64,000 nt of DNA. Source: JAPPHA01 sp963662705. GTDB lineage: Bacteria > Pseudomonadota > Alphaproteobacteria > Rhodobacterales > Rhodobacteraceae. The notes below the pieces were generated by a model. The model searched no databases. It was not told where the DNA came from and worked only from the letters and a program-made list of their open reading frames with translations. The translations under genes and the position numbers were made by a program. Positions within the stretch are counted from its first letter, which is position 1. Every line of letters starts with the position of its first letter. This document shows, in pieces, positions 38,849 through 47,131 of this stretch. The stretch spans positions 682,001 to 746,000 of the forward strand of contig OY759767.1 in the NCBI GenBank assembly GCA_963662705.2, written 5' to 3'.

Positions 38849-39367
38849 TCAGGCTTCGAGTTCGCGCGGGATCCAGAAGTCGATCAACTCTCCCGTTGCC
38901 GGCACGAGATCGCTCCACGAATCGATGTCAAAATCGATGACCGCAGTTGCTGCCGTCGGGTATCGCCCGAACTGGGAATGGGTTGCCGCGCGGTTTGATT
39001 CCCTCAGAATCATGGACGCAAACACGGCGGTTCCGGGATTGTGCCCGAGCATGAGGACGACTGGTTTCCTCGAAGAACGAAGGATTCGGAGCATCTGGGT
39101 GATTCCGGCATGGTAAAGGTCCGGCTCCACCCGATGCGCGATCGACAATCGCGCGGAAGATTTCAACCCTTGCCAGGTTTCGAGGCAGCGTAACGCGGAC
39201 GAAATGACCGCTTCTTCCGGAAGAATGGCTGCCTCGCGCAACTGCTTCCCGATCAGCCGGCAGGAGCGGTAACCGCGCTTGCTCAAGGGGCGGTCATGAT
39301 CGCGCAAGCTCGCGTCGTCCCAGCTGGACTTGGCATGGCGCATCAGGATGAGGCGGTGCAGACCCAT
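38849..39367 (-). CDS. Histidine phosphatase family protein, SixA-like
   Basis: A 172-residue phosphoglycerate-mutase-fold phosphatase. The catalytic RHG-type motif is 'LMRHAKSSW' (residues 8-16), followed by 'DHDRPLSKRG', and the second His in 'LMLGHNPG'. This is the SixA pattern, associated with dephosphorylating phosphohistidine on histidine phosphotransfer domains, although many homologues have unknown substrates. Cytosolic. ATG at 39367, 9 bp after the stop of the Fe-S protein gene, so probably the last gene of the argB-led minus-strand run. Confidence 0.85.
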   Translation of the reverse strand: MGLHRLILMRHAKSSWDDASLRDHDRPLSKRGYRSCRLIGKQLREAAILPEEAVISSALRCLETWQGLKSSARLSIAHRVEPDLYHAGITQMLRILRSSRKPVVLMLGHNPGTAVFASMILRESNRAATHSQFGRYPTAATAVIDFDIDSWSDLVPATGELIDFWIPRELEA

Positions 39368-39376
39368 GATGCGATC

Positions 39377-40039
39377 CTACAGAAATGCGTTCATGTGAAA
39401 AGCCGATTGTGAAGACGGGCGCCCGGCGCCGGCACTGATCGGGCACGACCGCCGCACCGCGCATCCCCGCTCCATGCAGTCGTGACCGGCGGCCGTTCGA
39501 AGAAAGGCCTTGCAGCGGTCCACGTCATATCCGCTTTCGGACAACGCGCCGACCGGGCAAGCCGAAACGCAGGGGCGTTCGCTGCATCCGTTGCACGGTC
39601 GCCCTGAGGAACCGGCAGCCTCCGCGGACGAAATGTCCTCGTCGACGGCGAACTCGAAACCGAGTGCGCCCCGAAACGAAACCATCAGGCCCGTGTGATC
39701 ATGGACGAGCAATCCGACCGGAGATGCCCAGCAGCGCCCGCTCTCGAGCGCCCAGCCGGGAAATGGCTGATACGGCGGTCCCCCGAAGGGAAAGAGCGGC
39801 TCTGCTTCCACGGATTGCGCGATCCTGGAAATGACTCGCCGCGACCATCGGTCGAGCGGATCGGGATCGCCGTCGCGGTATTCCGGCGAAAGCGTGAAAA
39901 CATCCCAGAACCCAGTCGCGGGACCCAGGAGTACGACTGACCGATAAGGGTCGCCGCGGGCGTTCGCGTCGTGAGCCACGCCGTAGACCGCAAGTCCGGG
40001 CTTTCGAACTTCGGCGGCGATGTCAGCGATTGTCGTCAC
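39377..40039 (-). CDS. 4Fe-4S ferredoxin-like protein
   Basis: A 220-residue protein, probably started by GTG at 40039, where the plausible N-terminus 'VTTIADIAAEVRKPGLAVYG' begins. The frame is open to 40228 but overlaps the hydroxylase there. The C-terminal third has cysteine clusters: 'CNGCSERPCVSACPVGALSE' (ferredoxin-type), then more Cys in 'DRCKAF' and 'HDCMERGCAVRRSCP'. The N-terminal 130 residues have no family I recognise. It overlaps the 3' end of the sterol-desaturase-family gene by 17 bp, suggesting co-translation; it may supply electrons to that di-iron hydroxylase (inference). Confidence 0.75.
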   Translation of the reverse strand: MTTIADIAAEVRKPGLAVYGVAHDANARGDPYRSVVLLGPATGFWDVFTLSPEYRDGDPDPLDRWSRRVISRIAQSVEAEPLFPFGGPPYQPFPGWALESGRCWASPVGLLVHDHTGLMVSFRGALGFEFAVDEDISSAEAAGSSGRPCNGCSERPCVSACPVGALSESGYDVDRCKAFLRTAAGHDCMERGCAVRRSCPISAGAGRPSSQSAFHMNAFL

Positions 40040-40826
40040 GTTTGAACGGGAGCATGAGGCTCCATCCCAGGCGGGCCGGGGAGTCGTCCTGCCACTGCAA
40101 GCCGAGCGACATGGTTTCGTGGCCGCGGGATGGCTGGGGAGTGTAGGTGGCGAACAGGTGATCCCATACCGAGAGCGAAAACCCGAAGTTCGTGTCGTGC
40201 TCGGTGCGCAGGGTCGAGTGGTGAACACGGTGCATGTCCGGGGTGACCACGATCAGCCTGAGGATCGCGTCGGTCCTGGCCGACAACTTGAGATTGGCGT
40301 GATTGAACATTGCCATTCCGTTCAGCATGATCTCGAACAGGACGACGGCAAGGACGGCCGCGCCCAGGATGTAGACAAAGCCGATCTTGATGATCATTGA
40401 AAGGGCGATTTCGATCGGATGAAACCGCACCGCCGTCGTGACATCGACGTCGCGGTCGGCGTGATGCACCCGGTGCAGACGCCACAGCACGGGAATCTTG
40501 TGCATGATCATGTGTTGCGCCCAGATGACGAAGTCCAGAAACACCACGACAATCAGGATTTCCAGCCACGCGGGCCAACCCAGGTTGTTGAAAATCCCCC
40601 ACCCCCTTGCGGAGGCGTCCATGGCCGCGCCAATGGCCAGCAACGGTATGACGATCGCGATGAGTTGCAGCGTGATGGTATCCAGAATTACGATACCGAT
40701 GTTTGTCGTCCAGCGTCCTGCACGGGGCAACGAGCGTTTGCGGCGCGGCAAGGCCCACTCGGCGGCCACGAGTACAAGAAACACGATCAGGAAAACGACG
40801 AATCGGATAGCGACTTCATTTTCCAT
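40023..40826 (-). CDS. Sterol desaturase/fatty acid hydroxylase family protein
   Basis: A 267-residue membrane di-iron oxygenase. Histidine boxes are visible: 'HMIMH' (about 105-109), 'HRVHHAD' (about 118-124), 'HRVHH' (about 199-203) and a later His cluster 'STLRTEHDTNFG'. Three to four membrane segments surround them. The family hydroxylates or desaturates sterols, carotenoids or fatty acyl chains using O2. It starts inside the 3' end of argB (40-bp overlap) and overlaps the Fe-S gene at its own 3' end. Confidence 0.88.
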   Translation of the reverse strand: MENEVAIRFVVFLIVFLVLVAAEWALPRRKRSLPRAGRWTTNIGIVILDTITLQLIAIVIPLLAIGAAMDASARGWGIFNNLGWPAWLEILIVVVFLDFVIWAQHMIMHKIPVLWRLHRVHHADRDVDVTTAVRFHPIEIALSMIIKIGFVYILGAAVLAVVLFEIMLNGMAMFNHANLKLSARTDAILRLIVVTPDMHRVHHSTLRTEHDTNFGFSLSVWDHLFATYTPQPSRGHETMSLGLQWQDDSPARLGWSLMLPFKRDDNR

Positions 40827-41695
40827 CTGACGACGCTCCTTCTCCCGATCATCGTACCGACACCCTCATTGGTAAACAACTCGAGAAGGCAGGCATTCGG
40901 CAACCGTCCATCCATGATGACGACCGCACGTACACCTTCGCTCACAGCATCAAGGGCGGTCTTTGTCTTGGGTATCATGCCGCCGTTGATGGTGCCGTCC
41001 TCGATTAGGCGATTTGCTTTCTGCGGTGTCAGGTAGGGGATGACCTTGTCATCCCGGTCCTTGACCCCTGCAACATCGGTCAGCAACAGCAAACGGTCGG
41101 CTTGTAGTCCGGCGGCGACTGCACCGGCCGCGGTATCTCCGTTGACATTGAAAGTCTCGCCATCCATCCCGGTTCCGAGGGGCGCGATGACCGGAATGTA
41201 TCCGCCCTCGATCAGGTTTTGCACCAGTTCAGGATTGATTCCGATCGGTTGGCCGACGAGGCCGAGATCAGGGTCGGCCTGTTTGCATACGATCAGATCT
41301 GCATCCTTGCCCGAAATCCCGACAGCCCGGCCCCCCTGGGTGTTGATGGACTGGACGATGTTCTTGTTCACGTTGCCGGAAAGAACCATTTCGACGACCT
41401 CGACGGTTTCCTTGTCGGAAATCCGCTTTCCTTCGACAAACCTCGACTTGATTCCAAGACGGTCCAGCGTGGCGTTGATCATCGGTCCCCCGCCGTGGAC
41501 GATGACGGGGTTCAGATTGCATTGCCGCATGAGCACGATATCCCTGGCAAGGCTTCGGAGACGGGCATCGTTCCGGGCGGCGAAACCGCCGATCTTGATG
41601 ACGATCGTCGCCCCGTCGTAGCGGCGGATATGGGGCAGTGCCTCGCTAAGCAGCCCGGCCGTTATCCGTGAATCTTCTTGACGCGTCTCGGACAT
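40787..41695 (-). CDS. argB: Acetylglutamate kinase
   Basis: A 302-residue amino-acid kinase catalysing the second step of arginine synthesis (N-acetylglutamate phosphorylation). Family blocks: 'IVIKIGGFAARNDA' (usually KxGG), 'PVIVHGGGPMIN', 'AVGISGKDADLIVCKQ', 'FNVNGDTAAGAVAAGLQADR', 'LLLTDVAGV' and 'GGMIPKTKTALDA'. The C-terminus 'VVRWKMKSLSDSSFS' extends about 15 residues past the usual end and runs 40 bp into the next gene. ATG at 41695. First gene of the run argB-hydroxylase-Fe-S-SixA, an unusual company for argB. Confidence 0.93.
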   Translation of the reverse strand: MSETRQEDSRITAGLLSEALPHIRRYDGATIVIKIGGFAARNDARLRSLARDIVLMRQCNLNPVIVHGGGPMINATLDRLGIKSRFVEGKRISDKETVEVVEMVLSGNVNKNIVQSINTQGGRAVGISGKDADLIVCKQADPDLGLVGQPIGINPELVQNLIEGGYIPVIAPLGTGMDGETFNVNGDTAAGAVAAGLQADRLLLLTDVAGVKDRDDKVIPYLTPQKANRLIEDGTINGGMIPKTKTALDAVSEGVRAVVIMDGRLPNACLLELFTNEGVGTMIGRRSVVRWKMKSLSDSSFS

Positions 41696-41967
41696 CTCGT
41701 CTTCCTGAACTCAACTGCCGTCCCTCGGGCCCGGTTCGTTCCGTTGCCAGGGATTCCATGCGTGACGGGTATGCAGTTGTCGGACCTTTCGGATTACATC
41801 AAAAGCAGAACCGGTTGCCGGTCAAGTGCCGCTTGGGGACATCCATCGACCGGCAGAGGATGACACCGGTTTCGTTGGGTAGGCGTGCACTGAAGTGAAC
41901 TCACCGGTGCGCGAGGGTCGGCGCAGCCGCAGGGCGCATCGTGCAATCGCGAGGCGCAACCGGTCCG

Positions 41968-42522
41968 TCAGCCCGAAACCGCGGCCATGAACCGGGACCT
42001 GATTTCGACCGGGTCCATCGCGATCACGGGCATCTTCAGATTCCCGCTGTCACATTTGCTGACAATGATCGTCATTCTGCCTGCCTCCAGAGCGTCCGCG
42101 AGTGCGCTCCCGGTGTCTTCCGCCCGGCATTCGACAACATTCTCGCATCCGCAGGCATCCGCGACGCGCGCGAGAGAGGTTCGTGCCCCGGCGTAGGTTG
42201 GCTGATCTCCGGTGGATCCATACGAACCGTTGTCGATGATCAGCAGGATGAAATTGTCGGCAACATTGTTCGCGATGGTTGCCAGCGTTGCGAGATTGGT
42301 CAGAACCGAGCCGTCGCCGTCGACTGCAATGACAGGCTTGGGTTGCGCAAGTGCAAGCCCCAGCCCGATGGACGAAGCGAGTCCCATCGTGCCGAGCATG
42401 TAGAAATTTGTCGCCTGATCATCGATCGCGTGCAATTCCTGGCTGGGAATCCCGATGTTGCAGACAACGAGATGATCGCGAAGGATAGGTGCAATGTCTC
42501 GAAGTACGTCCGCTCGGATCAT
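41968..42522 (-). CDS. comE: Sulfopyruvate decarboxylase, beta (TPP-binding) subunit
   Basis: A 184-residue thiamine-diphosphate-binding subunit: 'NFYMLGTMGLASSIGLGLAL' and the TPP motif 'VIAVDGDGSVLTNLATLATI...N' (GDG near residues 76-78, closing with 'IDNGSYGSTGDQPT'). This is the ComE/C-terminal half of two-subunit sulfopyruvate (or phosphonopyruvate) decarboxylases. The partner alpha subunit is encoded immediately upstream (one base apart), with GGGGAGGG before the ATG at 42522. With the sulfolactate dehydrogenase it would convert sulfolactate to sulfopyruvate to sulfoacetaldehyde. Confidence 0.85.
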   Translation of the reverse strand: MIRADVLRDIAPILRDHLVVCNIGIPSQELHAIDDQATNFYMLGTMGLASSIGLGLALAQPKPVIAVDGDGSVLTNLATLATIANNVADNFILLIIDNGSYGSTGDQPTYAGARTSLARVADACGCENVVECRAEDTGSALADALEAGRMTIIVSKCDSGNLKMPVIAMDPVEIRSRFMAAVSG

Positions 42523-42523
42523 G

Positions 42524-43027
42524 TCAATACCCTCCCCAGAACGATGAATCCGTCAGGATTGCCACCGGCTTGTTGCACATGAAGGTGAATTCAAGGATTC
42601 CGTCGAGATCATCGACGTCCGCCTGCCTGCTGAAGTGAAATGTCGGAATGTTCAGCTGTGCCAGGAGCGCCTTGGTGTGCACGGCCATTTCGACCTGGCA
42701 CGCGACCGGCTCACCCACACCGCCGCGAAATGAAATCAGCATGGGCAGAGGCATCCGGTAGTACTGGATCAGGGTCGTCAAGGCATTGATCGTGACCCCG
42801 ATTGCCGTGTTCTGCATGATGATGGCGGCGCGTTTTCCCCCGAGATAAGCGCCCGCACACAAGCCCATGCCTTCATCTTCCTTGTTCGACGGAATGTGCA
42901 GGATACCCGGATGTTCCTCGACACCATGAATGACACCGGCGAGCTGCTTGCAGGGCACCGTGGTCACGAACGAAATGTCGTTTGAAAAAAGGTCATCCAC
43001 GATCTTTCTGCTGATTTCGGCTGTCAT
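42524..43027 (-). CDS. comD: Sulfopyruvate decarboxylase, alpha subunit
   Basis: A 167-residue pyrimidine-binding (N-terminal type) subunit: 'VTTVPCKQLAGVIHGVEEHP', 'SNKEDEGMGLCAGAYLGGKR' (with the conserved Glu that activates TPP), 'MQNTAIGVTINALTTLIQYY', 'PMLISFRGGVGEP'. This is ComD-like. It works as a heteromer with the 41968-42522 product. It lies between the dehydrogenase and beta-subunit genes in a tight minus-strand operon. Phosphonopyruvate decarboxylase is an alternative, but the linked dehydrogenase favours sulfopyruvate. Confidence 0.85.
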   Translation of the reverse strand: MTAEISRKIVDDLFSNDISFVTTVPCKQLAGVIHGVEEHPGILHIPSNKEDEGMGLCAGAYLGGKRAAIIMQNTAIGVTINALTTLIQYYRMPLPMLISFRGGVGEPVACQVEMAVHTKALLAQLNIPTFHFSRQADVDDLDGILEFTFMCNKPVAILTDSSFWGGY

Positions 43028-43039
43028 CGTCTTTCCCTG

Positions 43040-43957
43040 TCAGATCCGTTCAAGGACGAGTTTGGCAATCAATGCACTGACCCGGGCATTGCTGTCCCGC
43101 GTGACCCCTGCGATGTGAGGCGTCAGAACAAGATTGTCGAGTCCCCGGAATCGTTCGGCCGCTTCCTCAGAAAGGGGCTCGGTTTCAAAAACGTCAAGTG
43201 CGGCCCCGGCGATATGGCCCGTGCGCATGGCATTGGCAAGGGCGGTCTCGTCAACAACGCCGCCCCGCGAAGCGTTGATCAGGATTGATCCCGGCCTCAT
43301 CAAGGCCAATCTCCGGGAATCGATCAGGTGGTGGGTGTCTTCATTCAGCGGGACGTGCAGGCTGACCACGTCGGACTGGCCAAGAAGGCGGTCCAGGGGC
43401 GCGGGCGTGATGCCGTCCCAAGCGGGCGAAGCGTCGGATAGAAAGGGATCGAAGGCAATGACCTCAATGTCCAGACCACGGGCAAGGCGGGCCGTTTCGC
43501 GCGCGGTTTGTCCGAACCCGACAAGTCCGAGCCGGTGACCGCCAGCCTCACGACCAAGACTGCAATTTTCTCTTGGCCAGTGGCCGGCAAGGAGTTCGGA
43601 GCGTGCAGAATATGCGTTTCGCAAGAGCATGAAGGCACATGTGATGACATACTCGGCAACGGATCGCGCATTCGCGCCCGTTGCAGGGATAACTTCGATG
43701 CCGCGCGCGGCACACGCCTCCAGGTCGATATTGTCGAGCCCGACACCCAGTCGGCCGACGATTCCGAGATCAGGCGCTGCGGCCAGGAGTTCCGCCGTGA
43801 CCTGCGTACGATTGCGGACAATCAAGGCCACGACACCGGGCAATCGATCAAGGATGTCATCCGGATGATCTGCCAAATCCGGGTCGTAAAGCGTGGGGTG
43901 GCTGGATTCCATCATCCTGACGGAACCAGCGTCCATGAATTCGGTGATCAGGATCAT
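43040..43957 (-). CDS. slcC: 2-hydroxyacid dehydrogenase, (S)-sulfolactate dehydrogenase-like
   Basis: A 305-residue D-isomer-specific 2-hydroxyacid (phosphoglycerate-type) dehydrogenase: NAD motif 'LGLVGFGQTARETARLA', catalytic Arg in 'ILINASRGGVVDE', Glu in 'DVFETEPL', His in 'LTPHIAGVT'. The N-terminal 'ITEFMD' and 'LIVRNRTQV' resemble SlcC of Chromohalobacter. ATG at 43957 chosen because family proteins start here; the frame is open to 44032. Placed directly upstream of sulfopyruvate decarboxylase genes, it would oxidise (S)-sulfolactate to sulfopyruvate. Substrate is assigned by context plus similarity, not by diagnostic residues. Confidence 0.8.
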   Translation of the reverse strand: MILITEFMDAGSVRMMESSHPTLYDPDLADHPDDILDRLPGVVALIVRNRTQVTAELLAAAPDLGIVGRLGVGLDNIDLEACAARGIEVIPATGANARSVAEYVITCAFMLLRNAYSARSELLAGHWPRENCSLGREAGGHRLGLVGFGQTARETARLARGLDIEVIAFDPFLSDASPAWDGITPAPLDRLLGQSDVVSLHVPLNEDTHHLIDSRRLALMRPGSILINASRGGVVDETALANAMRTGHIAGAALDVFETEPLSEEAAERFRGLDNLVLTPHIAGVTRDSNARVSALIAKLVLERI

Positions 43958-44284
43958 GGTAACCCGGTACCTGGCTTGCTGGACACGTGCAGCGTTTTTT
44001 CCATTGCAAATTCGGACAGATACATGCGCCACAATTCATGACAACGGGAAATTACCGAATCCTCGAGGGCGCCTTCCGGAGCGCGACCGTCCCGATCAAC
44101 GAATTCCCGCGTCGGGGCCAGGCAACTGGCCGTCACTGTTTTCTGTCATCACCACCATTCCAGCCTGCATTTCGCCCACATGTCTTCGTGCCGCGGCCGC
44201 CCCGACAGCTTGACCAGTACCCCAGTCCTTCTTTACGTTTTGAAGCGCAACTTGAAATGGATTGCACAGAGGGGAGTGAAGCAA

Positions 44285-44848
44285 ATGACCAAAATTCCGG
44301 GAGCACTTGTTTTTTCGATCGCACTTGGTGTCACCCTGTTCACGCTGACGGCATTGGGTGGTTCGGCGGTTGCCGCGGATTCCGCCAAGGCAACGGCTGA
44401 TTTCGTTGATACCGAAGGCAATTCAATTGGAGCCGCCAACCTTGTCCAGGGCCCGACGGGTGTCCTGATTCATCTCAGGGTCAGTGGCATTGCACCGGGT
44501 GGCCACGCCATCCATATCCATTCGATCGGCGCGTGTACGCCGGATTTCAAGGCGTCGGCCGGACACATCAACATACATGATCGGAAGCACGGCCTGCTCA
44601 ATCCGGAGGGACCGGACGATGCTGACCTGCCGAACATCTATGCGGCGCCGGACGGCGTCGCAGAGGCCGAATTGTTCACAACCCGGGTGACGCTTTCCGA
44701 TGACGGCATGAACGAAGGTGCGGCGTTTCTGTTCGATGATGACGGCTCGGCCCTCGTCATCCACGAGGCGCCGGACGATCACATGACGCAACCGATCGGT
44801 GGCGCAGGCGGCCGTATCGCCTGTGGAGTTATCATTGCTGCTGAATGA
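44285..44848 (+). CDS. sodC: Periplasmic Cu/Zn superoxide dismutase
   Basis: A 187-residue exported enzyme with a Sec signal peptide (about residues 1-31, ending 'GGSAVA'). It has the full metal site: 'HAIHIHSIGACTPDF' (two Cu ligands and the disulfide Cys), 'AGHINIHDRKHG' (bridging and Zn His), the Asp in 'GPDDADLPN', the later Cu His in 'LVIHEAPDDH', and the C-terminal 'GGRIACGVI' (second disulfide Cys). It dismutates superoxide in the periplasm. ATG at 44285 is preceded by GGGGAG; appears monocistronic. Confidence 0.92.
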   Translation: MTKIPGALVFSIALGVTLFTLTALGGSAVAADSAKATADFVDTEGNSIGAANLVQGPTGVLIHLRVSGIAPGGHAIHIHSIGACTPDFKASAGHINIHDRKHGLLNPEGPDDADLPNIYAAPDGVAEAELFTTRVTLSDDGMNEGAAFLFDDDGSALVIHEAPDDHMTQPIGGAGGRIACGVIIAAE

Positions 44849-45282
44849 GACCAAAATCCGGGCACTGTGAACGTCACCGGCGGTCGGTAAGGGCTCGCGC
44901 CGGCAAAACCGCCCGGCGGAGTCCGATTCGGTAAAGTCGGATTACGTGGCGCGTGCCGAAAACCCGATCGCTTGTGCATTGTACAGGGCGTTGACCCTGG
45001 CAATTGCCCGGATACCTGCGAATCCCGAACGGCCGATTTCGGGAATGCCTGCGTTGCCGCCTGTCCAATACCCTGGCTGGCGGCGCACGGGGGATGCCGG
45101 TGTCGGGAAAGTCCTGCAGTCAATCGCTGTCTTGCCCGAAGCATCGCGCCGACGAATTCCGCCTGCGCAGGAGTCGAGGACCTTGCCAGAGTGCGTTCAT
45201 TCTGGAAAGGTCAAGACCATGAGCCCCATGAGCAGCGTGGCGCGTGTTGCCGTACGCCGGAATTTCGCAAAAGGATCTGGTG
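44849..45282. other. Intergenic stretch without recognisable gene
   Basis: About 430 bp between sodC and the SDR gene. No coding pattern on either strand; no clear terminator or promoter by eye. Confidence 0.4.
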
Positions 45283-46023
45283 ATGTCCGACGCAGAACAG
45301 AAAACGCTTCTGCTGACAGGTGCGAGCCGGGGAATCGGCCACGCGACCGTCAAGCGTTTTTCGGCGGCCGGGTGGCGGGTCTTTACCTGTTCACGGCAGC
45401 CGTTCTCGGACCGATGTCCCTGGCCTGGCGGTGAAGACAATCACATCGTGATCGACCTGTCCGATCCGTCGGGGACGGCGGAGGTTGCCGAAAGGATCAG
45501 GACACGATTGCCAAACGAAAAACTGCACGCGCTGGTGAACAATGCCGGGATTTCGCCCAAGGGGAATGGAGGCCGTCGCCTGAATTCCCTTGAAACCGAC
45601 ATCGAGTCGTGGTGGCATGTCTTCCACGTGAACTTCTTCTCCTCGGTCATTCTGGCTCGCGGCCTCAAGACCGAGTTGGCGAATGCCCGCGGTGCGGTTG
45701 TCAATGTGACGTCAATAGCCGGCTCGCGTGTCCATCCGTTCGCGGGCGCCGCATACGCGACCTCGAAAGCCGCGCTGGCCGCCTTGACGCGGGAAATGGC
45801 GCACGATTTCGGGCCGATGGGCGTTCGGGTCAATGCGATTGCGCCGGGCGAAGTCGTATCGAGCATGCTGAGCCCGGGCACGGAGTCGATGATCCCCGGA
45901 CTGCCGCTGCGACGGCTCGGAGAACCGGAGGAAGTGGCCGACGCCATTTTCTATCTGTGTTCCGACCAGAGTTCGTACGTTTCCGGGGCCGAGATCGAAG
46001 TCAACGGTGCCCAGCACGTCTGA
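45283..46023 (+). CDS. Short-chain dehydrogenase/reductase, FabG-like
   Basis: A 246-residue classical SDR: cofactor motif 'LTGASRGIG' (about 10-18), 'LVNNAGISP', catalytic Ser in 'VNVTSIAGS', Tyr and Lys in 'AAYATSKAALA', and C-terminal 'PEEVADAIFYLCSDQSSYVSGAEIEVNG'-type pattern. Substrate not deducible; FabG-like annotation reflects fold similarity only. ATG at 45283 follows AAAAGGA. It precedes the nucleoside hydrolase gene by about 170 bp. Confidence 0.88.
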   Translation: MSDAEQKTLLLTGASRGIGHATVKRFSAAGWRVFTCSRQPFSDRCPWPGGEDNHIVIDLSDPSGTAEVAERIRTRLPNEKLHALVNNAGISPKGNGGRRLNSLETDIESWWHVFHVNFFSSVILARGLKTELANARGAVVNVTSIAGSRVHPFAGAAYATSKAALAALTREMAHDFGPMGVRVNAIAPGEVVSSMLSPGTESMIPGLPLRRLGEPEEVADAIFYLCSDQSSYVSGAEIEVNGAQHV

Positions 46024-46196
46024 CCGGGCCGGGGACAGGATGATTACCGGTGGCGGTCGGGACTGCTGTCGGGATCAGCGCCAGGAATTGCATATCCGGC
46101 GACAGGCGGCCGGCAGGATCTTGACATGCACGGACCGGCCGGAGGTCGCCACCATGTGTTGCCGCCTGGCCGGGCAAGGGAGAAGGATGAGTTGAA

Positions 46197-47126
46197 ATGG
46201 TAAAGCGGAAACTCGTTATCGATACCGATCCCGGAATTGACGATGCAATGGCTATCGTTTTCGCGTGCCTGCACGATGAAATCGATGTCGTCGGGCTGAC
46301 GACGATCTTTGGCAATGTCTCCACGGAAACGGCGACCCGCAATGCATGCGCCCTGGTTGAACTCGTGGGTCAGGACATTGCGGTTGCCAGGGGCAGTGAC
46401 ACGCCTCTTGTCCAGGCGCCCCGCCCGTTCGCCTGGGAGATCCATGGCCGCGAGGGGTTTGGCGATGTCCAGCTTCAGCCCCCTGCGCAAGAGAGCCTTG
46501 TCGATGAAACCGCCGCTGAATTCATCTGCCGGAAGGTTCATGAGAAACCTGGCGAGGTTGACATCTGTGCTGTCGGCCCATTGACCAATCTTGCGCTGGC
46601 GCTCCGACACGATCCGTCGATTTCGGGAGTCGCGAGATCGGTCGTCGTCATGGGCGGCAGCCTCGATGCGGGAGGAAATGCCTCGAAAGCCGCCGAGGCA
46701 AACATCTGGCAAGACCCGCACGCCGCCAATGCGGTGTTTTCGGCGCCGTGGGACGTGACCATCGTTGGCCTGGACGTCACCAAGGAAGTCGTCTGCACGC
46801 CCGAGGATTTTTCGATGCTTGCAGCCAAGGCACCGACGCTTGGCGGGTTTCTCAACCGGGTGGTTCAGTACTACTTCGCAGCCACCAGGGAACGGAGCGG
46901 CATCTCCGGTTGCCACATGCACGACCCGACAGCGGTAGTCGCCGTCATTCGCAGGGAGTTGTTCACGATCAGGAACTCTGCGGTCGAAGTCATCGAGTCC
47001 GGCGAGCAGGCCGGAGCGACGGTCTGGTCGGCTTCGACCGAGAGGCCTTCCGTATCGGTCTGTTGCGGCGTCGACAACGCGGCGGTTCAGCACATGTTCC
47101 TGCGAACGATTGAAACCGGATTCTGA
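46197..47126 (+). CDS. Nucleoside hydrolase (IunH family)
   Basis: A 309-residue Ca2+-dependent N-ribohydrolase that cleaves nucleosides to base plus ribose. The metal-binding N-terminal motif 'VIDTDPGIDDAMAI' (about 7-20) is intact, as are 'GLTTIFGNVST', 'ICAVGPLTNLALAL', 'VVMGGSL', the 'EANIWQDPHAA' Asp/Asn block and the C-terminal 'MHDPTAVVAV' (catalytic His-Asp). Starts a run with the FemAB-like GNAT gene 5 bp downstream. Base preference cannot be read from sequence. Confidence 0.92.
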   Translation: MVKRKLVIDTDPGIDDAMAIVFACLHDEIDVVGLTTIFGNVSTETATRNACALVELVGQDIAVARGSDTPLVQAPRPFAWEIHGREGFGDVQLQPPAQESLVDETAAEFICRKVHEKPGEVDICAVGPLTNLALALRHDPSISGVARSVVVMGGSLDAGGNASKAAEANIWQDPHAANAVFSAPWDVTIVGLDVTKEVVCTPEDFSMLAAKAPTLGGFLNRVVQYYFAATRERSGISGCHMHDPTAVVAVIRRELFTIRNSAVEVIESGEQAGATVWSASTERPSVSVCCGVDNAAVQHMFLRTIETGF

Positions 47127-47131
47127 ATTTC

